This document shows positions 6,939-10,905 of a stretch of 10,905 bases of DNA, piece after piece. Numbering within the stretch: position 1 is the first letter of the stretch; each line of letters opens with the position of its first letter. The translations under genes and the position numbers were made by a program. The notes under the pieces were generated by a model, which was not told where the DNA came from, made no database searches, and saw only the letters and a list, made by a program, of their open reading frames with translations. The DNA comes from Planctomycetota bacterium (GTDB lineage: Bacteria; Planctomycetota; UBA8108; UBA1146): assembly GCA_002691835.1 (NCBI GenBank), contig NZJA01000047.1, positions 1 through 10,905 of the forward strand, in the 5' to 3' direction.

Positions 6939-7745
6939 ATGTCCGCGAGTCGGTGGATCCGAATCCTGCTCTTCATCGGGGCGGCCTGGCTTCTCTCGAT
7001 AATCTATCTTTCGAGACAGCCACCACCCGTCTGGATTGCCAGAGATGCCATCACCCGAAGCAGCAGTTTCATCGATCTGGAGGCAAGGATTCCTGTCAGG
7101 GATGGAAAGCTCGCACGCATCGCCACCACCGCCCCGGGAATCACTCCCCCCGCACCGGTCTCTGTGAAAAAGGGCCGGGCCCAAATCCGGGTTCCGATCT
7201 CGGCGAGTGTGGAAAGCCATGGTATGCATCTGTGGTCAGCCCTGCCCGCTTCCGGTGAAGCCCCCCCTGCCATCTCCAATGGCACCCTCACCATCCTCGA
7301 CCCGCATGCAAATTGGATTGCGATCGACCTCGACCCGTTGATCGCAGATCGCCCCTGGGACTCACTCGGAACGGAAGACCCCCCTCTCCCTCACACACCG
7401 GTTCTCGATGGATTGCTCCAGTTGTCGCAACACGCAGTCCTCGTCTGCTCGACCCGACTCCGGGAAGACCAACTGCCCCTGTTTCGCAAATGGTGGGACC
7501 GCCACTCCTTTCCGGTCAGCGTGATCTTTCCGGAATCGGATCTGCTGTCCCTTTCCGAACTGCTGGCTTCCCGGTTGGGAGCCCCTGTATTTCATCTCAC
7601 AACCGTGGACAGACTCCCCGAGGGAGAAAACCGAACACCGTACAGCTCTCCTGCATTTCCGGTCTCCCGGATCGCTGCAGATTGGCAACAGGTTGAAACA
7701 CAATTGCTCAACCTTCTTATGCTGAAAGAAAAGGAACAACGATGA
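6939..7745 (+). CDS. uncharacterised membrane-anchored protein with possible degenerate HAD/LNS2-like domain
   Basis: I do not recognise this 268-aa protein. One hydrophobic segment (about 8-25) after a short basic N-terminus should anchor it in the membrane, with the rest probably on the outer side. Residues 40-120 look rich in beta strands. The C-terminal half has an order reminiscent of HAD-like LNS2/App1-type domains: a hydrophobic strand ending WIAIDLDPLI (126-135; Asp130, Asp132), a helix, AVLVCSTRL (166-174) in the place of motif II, then FRKWWDRHSFP (182-192). The usual Thr after DxD and a clear motif III/IV are missing, so it may be catalytically dead; this link is weak. GAGG at 6931-6934 supports the start. 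The gene lies 11 bp after the Nudix gene, and its stop overlaps the amidase start (ATGA), suggesting co-translation. Confidence 0.85.
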   Translation: MSASRWIRILLFIGAAWLLSIIYLSRQPPPVWIARDAITRSSSFIDLEARIPVRDGKLARIATTAPGITPPAPVSVKKGRAQIRVPISASVESHGMHLWSALPASGEAPPAISNGTLTILDPHANWIAIDLDPLIADRPWDSLGTEDPPLPHTPVLDGLLQLSQHAVLVCSTRLREDQLPLFRKWWDRHSFPVSVIFPESDLLSLSELLASRLGAPVFHLTTVDRLPEGENRTPYSSPAFPVSRIAADWQQVETQLLNLLMLKEKEQR

Positions 7746-9382
7746 TGATCTCCATGATGTTACTCGCTCTGCTGGGCTCGCTCCCGCAAGACCCTGCAGA
7801 TACCAAAACCGAAACAGATCTGTCAGCGATTCGCTCAGCAACAGAATTTGCCGGTATGTCCTTTACCGATGAGGAGCTGGCCCAATTGCTGCCCTGGGCC
7901 ACCAACAACATCTCAGCATTTGGTGCACTGCGGGAAGTCCCCCTCAATCACGGCATCGCACCTGCAACCATCTTCATGCCTGCACAACCCAGAAACCAAG
8001 TCTCCCAGGTGGCAAAACAGGATCCGCTACCGGAGGTCCTGCGACCCAATAACCTGGAAGATCTCTACTGGGCCGACATCCCCACTTTGTCCGCGTTGTT
8101 GAAAAGCCGGCAGGTCACCTCCGTCGAATTGACACGGCTGTTCCTCGATCGGTTGAAGGAGGTCGACAAAACCCTGCTCTGTGTCACTTCTTTCACCGAG
8201 AAGATCGCTCTGACTCAGGCTCAGAAGAGGGACGAGGAACTCGCCCGGGGGCGCTGGCGTGGACCCCTTCACGGCATTCCCTATGGCCTCAAGGACCTCT
8301 GTTCAGTTCGTGGAACGAAAACGACCTGGGGGGCGACCCCCTTCAAGGACCAGTTGTTGAACGAAGACGCGGCCGTCTTTCGCAAGCTGGACACCGCCGG
8401 TGCAGTCCTCATCGCCAAAACAACTCTTGGGGCCTTGGCCATGGGCGATGTGTGGTATGGAGGAAAAACCCGCTCCCCGTGGGATACCTCCATCGGTTCG
8501 AGTGGTTCGTCAGCCGGATCCGCAGCGGCTGTGGCGGCCGGTGCGCTTCCCTTCGCCATCGGATCTGAAACTTTGGGCTCCATCATCAGCCCGTCCACTC
8601 TTTGCGGAAACTCAGCTCTGAGACCGACCTTTGGAAGAGTTTCTCGAACAGGGGCGATGGCACTCTCATGGACGATGGACAAACTCGGTCCGATGTGCAG
8701 AACTCTTCAGGACACCGCTTTTGTTCTCAATGCCATCCATGGAACCGATGGTAAAGATCTCGCGGCCGTGACTGTCGACTTCACCATCCCCGGAAAAACC
8801 GATGTCCGTGGATGGAGAGTGGGTTACTCCCCCGCACACTTTGAAAACAGCCCAGAGCATCTGGCTGCCCTCGATCAACTTCGGGAAATGGGCATCGAGA
8901 TGGTCGAGACACAACTGCCCCAGTACCCCGTGTGGCCGCTAATGATCATCCTCTTTGCAGAATGTGCGGCTGCCTTTGATGACCTGACCCGCAACAATCT
9001 GGATGATGAACTGGTCGAACAGGGCCCCAATGCATGGCCGAATACTTTCCGTGTGGCACGGCTGATTCCTGCCGTCGACTACATCCGCGCCCAAAGAATT
9101 CGCACCCTGTTAATGCTGGAAACAAATGAGGTCTTTCGCGACCTGGTCGCGTTTGTTTCCCCCGCCGGCAACTTCGAAACTCTCGGAATCACCAATCTGA
9201 CAGGACATCCGGCACTGGTGGCTCCCTGCGGTTTCCGCGACGGCATGCCGGTATCGCTGACCTTCAATGGGCAACTCTTCGATGAATCGAGATTGATCGC
9301 TCTTGGGCGTGCCTGGCAGGAGGAGGGTGACTTTCACCAACAGAGACCCCCATTGAACCCTCTCGAAGACACGGGAAAATAA
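7742..9382 (+). CDS. amidase-signature family hydrolase with GatC-like N-terminal region
   Basis: This 546-aa amidase-signature enzyme hydrolyses amide bonds of unknown substrates. The Ser-cisSer-Lys triad is visible: Lys184 in YGLKDL, cis-Ser256 in GSSGSSAGSAAAVAAG, and nucleophile Ser280 in GSETLGSI, with 24 residues between the serines as in FAAH and GatA. In GatA the nucleophile motif is usually GGSIR; here it is LGSII. Residues about 27-80 (FAGMSFTDEELAQLL, then ALREVPLNHGIAPA) resemble the helical GatC subunit of the Glu-tRNA(Gln) amidotransferase, a feature I recall from stand-alone amidases. No GatB-like gene is nearby, so a tRNA role is unlikely. The N-terminus is short and hydrophobic but lacks positive charge; export is possible, not clear. 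AAGGA (7731-7735) lies 6 nt before the ATG, which overlaps the previous stop. Confidence 0.94.
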   Translation: MMISMMLLALLGSLPQDPADTKTETDLSAIRSATEFAGMSFTDEELAQLLPWATNNISAFGALREVPLNHGIAPATIFMPAQPRNQVSQVAKQDPLPEVLRPNNLEDLYWADIPTLSALLKSRQVTSVELTRLFLDRLKEVDKTLLCVTSFTEKIALTQAQKRDEELARGRWRGPLHGIPYGLKDLCSVRGTKTTWGATPFKDQLLNEDAAVFRKLDTAGAVLIAKTTLGALAMGDVWYGGKTRSPWDTSIGSSGSSAGSAAAVAAGALPFAIGSETLGSIISPSTLCGNSALRPTFGRVSRTGAMALSWTMDKLGPMCRTLQDTAFVLNAIHGTDGKDLAAVTVDFTIPGKTDVRGWRVGYSPAHFENSPEHLAALDQLREMGIEMVETQLPQYPVWPLMIILFAECAAAFDDLTRNNLDDELVEQGPNAWPNTFRVARLIPAVDYIRAQRIRTLLMLETNEVFRDLVAFVSPAGNFETLGITNLTGHPALVAPCGFRDGMPVSLTFNGQLFDESRLIALGRAWQEEGDFHQQRPPLNPLEDTGK

Positions 9383-9415
9383 GAACTGTTACAAACCTCA
9401 TTATCTGAATGAATC

Positions 9416-9419
9416 AGGA
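9416..9419 (+). promoter_or_regulatory. ribosome binding site deciding the esterase start
   Basis: AGGA lies 7 nt before ATG 9427. The earlier in-frame ATG at 9409 has no such site, and starting there would put six residues including two acidic ones before the signal peptide. The later start is preferred. Confidence 0.6.
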
Positions 9420-9426
9420 TGTTGAA

Positions 9427-10707
9427 ATGAAACCAATCAGATCTCTTTGCCTCGTGCTGTTGAGCTTGTGCTGCCTCGGAGCCACGCTACCGATCACGGC
9501 ACAGGATGTTCCCGTCAGCAGTCCCTATTTCAAACAGGCGTATTACACCAACCCGGATGGCGGGGCCCTTTCGTACCAGATCATGATCCCCCAAGACCTG
9601 AGGATCGATCAGAAGTACCCCCTCGTCGTCGTCCTCCATGGAAGGGGTGGCAAGTCGGTGGCCGCGGATGTGCTGGCCAAGGATGAGATGCGCGCACAGT
9701 TCCCCTGCTTTGTCATCGCTCCCGTTTCCGGCAGACAAGCGGTGTGGGCGAAACCGGGATCCTGGGAGGAGGAGAGTTGGCTCGATCGCCCGGAGAGGAT
9801 CCCCGATGTCATCGCCCTGGTTGAGGGCATGATCCAGAGTTCACCCATCGACGCCAATCGCATCTACGTCACCGGGCAGTCGATGGGTGGGATTGGCACC
9901 TTCGGCATCATCGCCAAAAGGCCGGACCTCTTCGCAGCAGCGGTTCCCCTTTGCGGAGGGGGAGATCCCGCCTCTGTTGCCGCCTTCAAGGATGTTCCGA
10001 CGTGGGTTTTCCACGGTGAAAACGATCGGGTCATTCCTGCAGAACGCTCCAGAGTCATGGTCGAAGCTCTCAAGGCTGTCGACGGCAAGGTGAAGTACAC
10101 CGAGCACCCGGGTGCAGGACACAACATTTTCAGACTGACCTACGGCGAGATGGAACTGTGGGAATGGATCTTCGAGCAATCGAAAGTACAGGCTGACGCC
10201 GTCGACCCGATGCAGAAGTGGATGGAGTTCATGACTCCGGGCAAGGAACACGAGTTCCTGAAGGCACGGGTCGGCCGCTGGAAGATGGCCAATCGCCAGT
10301 GGACAGCTCCAGATCAGGACCCGATCGAAACCTCCATGGTCACCGAATACGAGTTGGCGATGGGCGGGCGCTACCTGCTCCAGAGAGTATTACCGATGGA
10401 CTACAACGGTATGCCCTTCGAAGCCCGTGGATTCATCGGCTATGACAACGGCAAGAAGAGTTTTGTCTCCTCCTGGATCGACAGCTTCGGCACCGGTATC
10501 GCCACCGGTAGCGGAAAGCGTACCGAAAACGGTATCGAATGGATCTGGACCCTGACTGATCCCATAACCGGCACCGAATCGAAAATGCGTGCGGTGGAAA
10601 CGATTCTCTCCAAGGATCAATTCCGATTTGACATGTTCTCGGTTCTCCCGGATGGGACCGAGCTGAAATCGATGGAACAGATTGGAACCCGGGAGGAGCA
10701 GGAATGA
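9427..10707 (+). CDS. secreted alpha/beta hydrolase (esterase/predicted peptidase type) fused to DUF1579
   Basis: This 426-aa protein has two domains. A classic signal peptide (basic MKPIR, hydrophobic core, likely cleavage near Ala25 in PITAQD) sends it out of the cytoplasm. Residues about 38-250 form an alpha/beta hydrolase like PHB-depolymerase-type esterases and COG4099 predicted peptidases: oxyanion-loop motif HGRGG (71-75), nucleophile Ser152 in GQSMGG, Asp200 in HGENDRVIP, and His232 in GAGHN. Residues about 261-420 match DUF1579 as I recall it: MQKWMEFMTPGKEH, MGGRYL, GFIGYDN and SWIDSFGTGI. DUF1579 usually occurs alone, so the fusion is notable. The gene lies about 44 bp after the amidase and overlaps the next gene by 4 bp. 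An ester or peptide substrate cannot be chosen. The longer ATG at 9409 is the alternative start. Confidence 0.9.
   Translation: MKPIRSLCLVLLSLCCLGATLPITAQDVPVSSPYFKQAYYTNPDGGALSYQIMIPQDLRIDQKYPLVVVLHGRGGKSVAADVLAKDEMRAQFPCFVIAPVSGRQAVWAKPGSWEEESWLDRPERIPDVIALVEGMIQSSPIDANRIYVTGQSMGGIGTFGIIAKRPDLFAAAVPLCGGGDPASVAAFKDVPTWVFHGENDRVIPAERSRVMVEALKAVDGKVKYTEHPGAGHNIFRLTYGEMELWEWIFEQSKVQADAVDPMQKWMEFMTPGKEHEFLKARVGRWKMANRQWTAPDQDPIETSMVTEYELAMGGRYLLQRVLPMDYNGMPFEARGFIGYDNGKKSFVSSWIDSFGTGIATGSGKRTENGIEWIWTLTDPITGTESKMRAVETILSKDQFRFDMFSVLPDGTELKSMEQIGTREEQE
10691..10698 (+). promoter_or_regulatory. ribosome binding site of the last gene
   Basis: GGGAGGAG lies 5 nt before ATG 10704, within the last codons of the esterase gene. 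It supports a coupled start that overlaps the esterase stop. Confidence 0.7.
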
Positions 10708-10905
10708 CCTTCTCCAGGCTCGCCCTTCTGATTGCAACTGCTTGGGTTTTCCTGTTTGCACCGGTCATCGAGGCCAGCAAGGCACCGTATTCAGCAGAGC
10801 AACTGATCGCTTCCTCTGAGATCATCGCAGTCGGTGAAATCCTGTCGATGGAAAAAGCGATGATGGCAAGTGATGTGAACAGTGGCATCTATCTGTGGCA
10901 GGTTC
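10704..10905 (+). CDS. exported protein of unknown function (N-terminal part, 3' end outside window)
   Basis: Only the first 67 codons are present. The ATG overlaps the esterase stop (ATGA) and has a strong Shine-Dalgarno. The protein begins with a typical signal peptide: MTFSRLAL, then a hydrophobic run to APVIEA with likely cleavage after Ala24. The mature part starts SKAPYSAEQLIASSEIIAVG and continues with GEILSMEK, then SGIYLWQV. A segment of the kind 'residues in doubt, then IIAVGEI' recalls exported proteins in which a beta barrel or beta sandwich begins, but I do not recognise the family. Its position implies joint expression with the secreted esterase. The frame is open to the window's edge. 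Confidence 0.85.
   Translation, partial: MTFSRLALLIATAWVFLFAPVIEASKAPYSAEQLIASSEIIAVGEILSMEKAMMASDVNSGIYLWQV

Noticed and set aside
7260..7270. Run of seven C as a frameshift or phase-variation tract
   Set aside because: The frame is intact through it and the run is short for slippage.
7742..9382. Amidase as GatA of the tRNA amidotransferase
   Set aside because: There is no GatB nearby, the nucleophile motif deviates, and a GatC-like part is fused.
9409..9411. ATG 9409 as the esterase start
   Set aside because: It has no ribosome binding site, whereas AGGA stands 7 nt before ATG 9427, which begins directly with the signal peptide.

Overview
The window looks like ordinary bacterial chromosome, fully packed with genes. 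No RNA genes, insertion sequences, CRISPR arrays or phage genes were seen. The gene mix fits a member of the Planctomycetota or a related PVC-type lineage: a pyrophosphate-type phosphofructokinase, a lipoprotein sulfatase of the formylglycine class, an amidase with a GatC-like N-terminus, and a secreted esterase carrying a DUF1579 domain. That assignment is inference from gene content and was not tested by any search.

Left part (1-1009, + strand): the C-terminal part of a 6-phosphofructokinase whose active-site motifs are of the PPi-using type. It ends 9 bp from the convergent end of the next operon.

Middle part (1019-6159, - strand): a three-gene block transcribed leftwards. It runs from a lipoprotein sulfatase, through a first ABC exporter half-transporter, to a second half-transporter that overlaps the first by 4 bp. 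The two half-transporters carry complementary defects: Asp in place of the catalytic Glu in one, and LSSGE in place of LSGGQ in the other. This is the expected pattern of a heterodimeric type IV exporter with one active and one degenerate ATP site.

Right part (6208-10905, + strand): divergent from the sulfatase, separated by at most about 110 bp. The order is a zinc-ribbon Nudix hydrolase, an unrecognised membrane-anchored protein with a faint HAD/LNS2-like C-terminal half, a GatC-like/amidase fusion, a secreted alpha/beta hydrolase fused to DUF1579, and the beginning of another exported protein. Gaps are 11 bp, a 4-bp overlap, about 44 bp and a 4-bp overlap, so the five genes may be co-transcribed. 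The last three may act in or across the envelope, but no single pathway linking all of them is evident from sequence.

I see no clear wholly new system. The items most worth a second look are the sulfatase plus heterodimeric exporter operon, the degenerate HAD-like protein, the GatC-like/amidase fusion, and the esterase-DUF1579 fusion.
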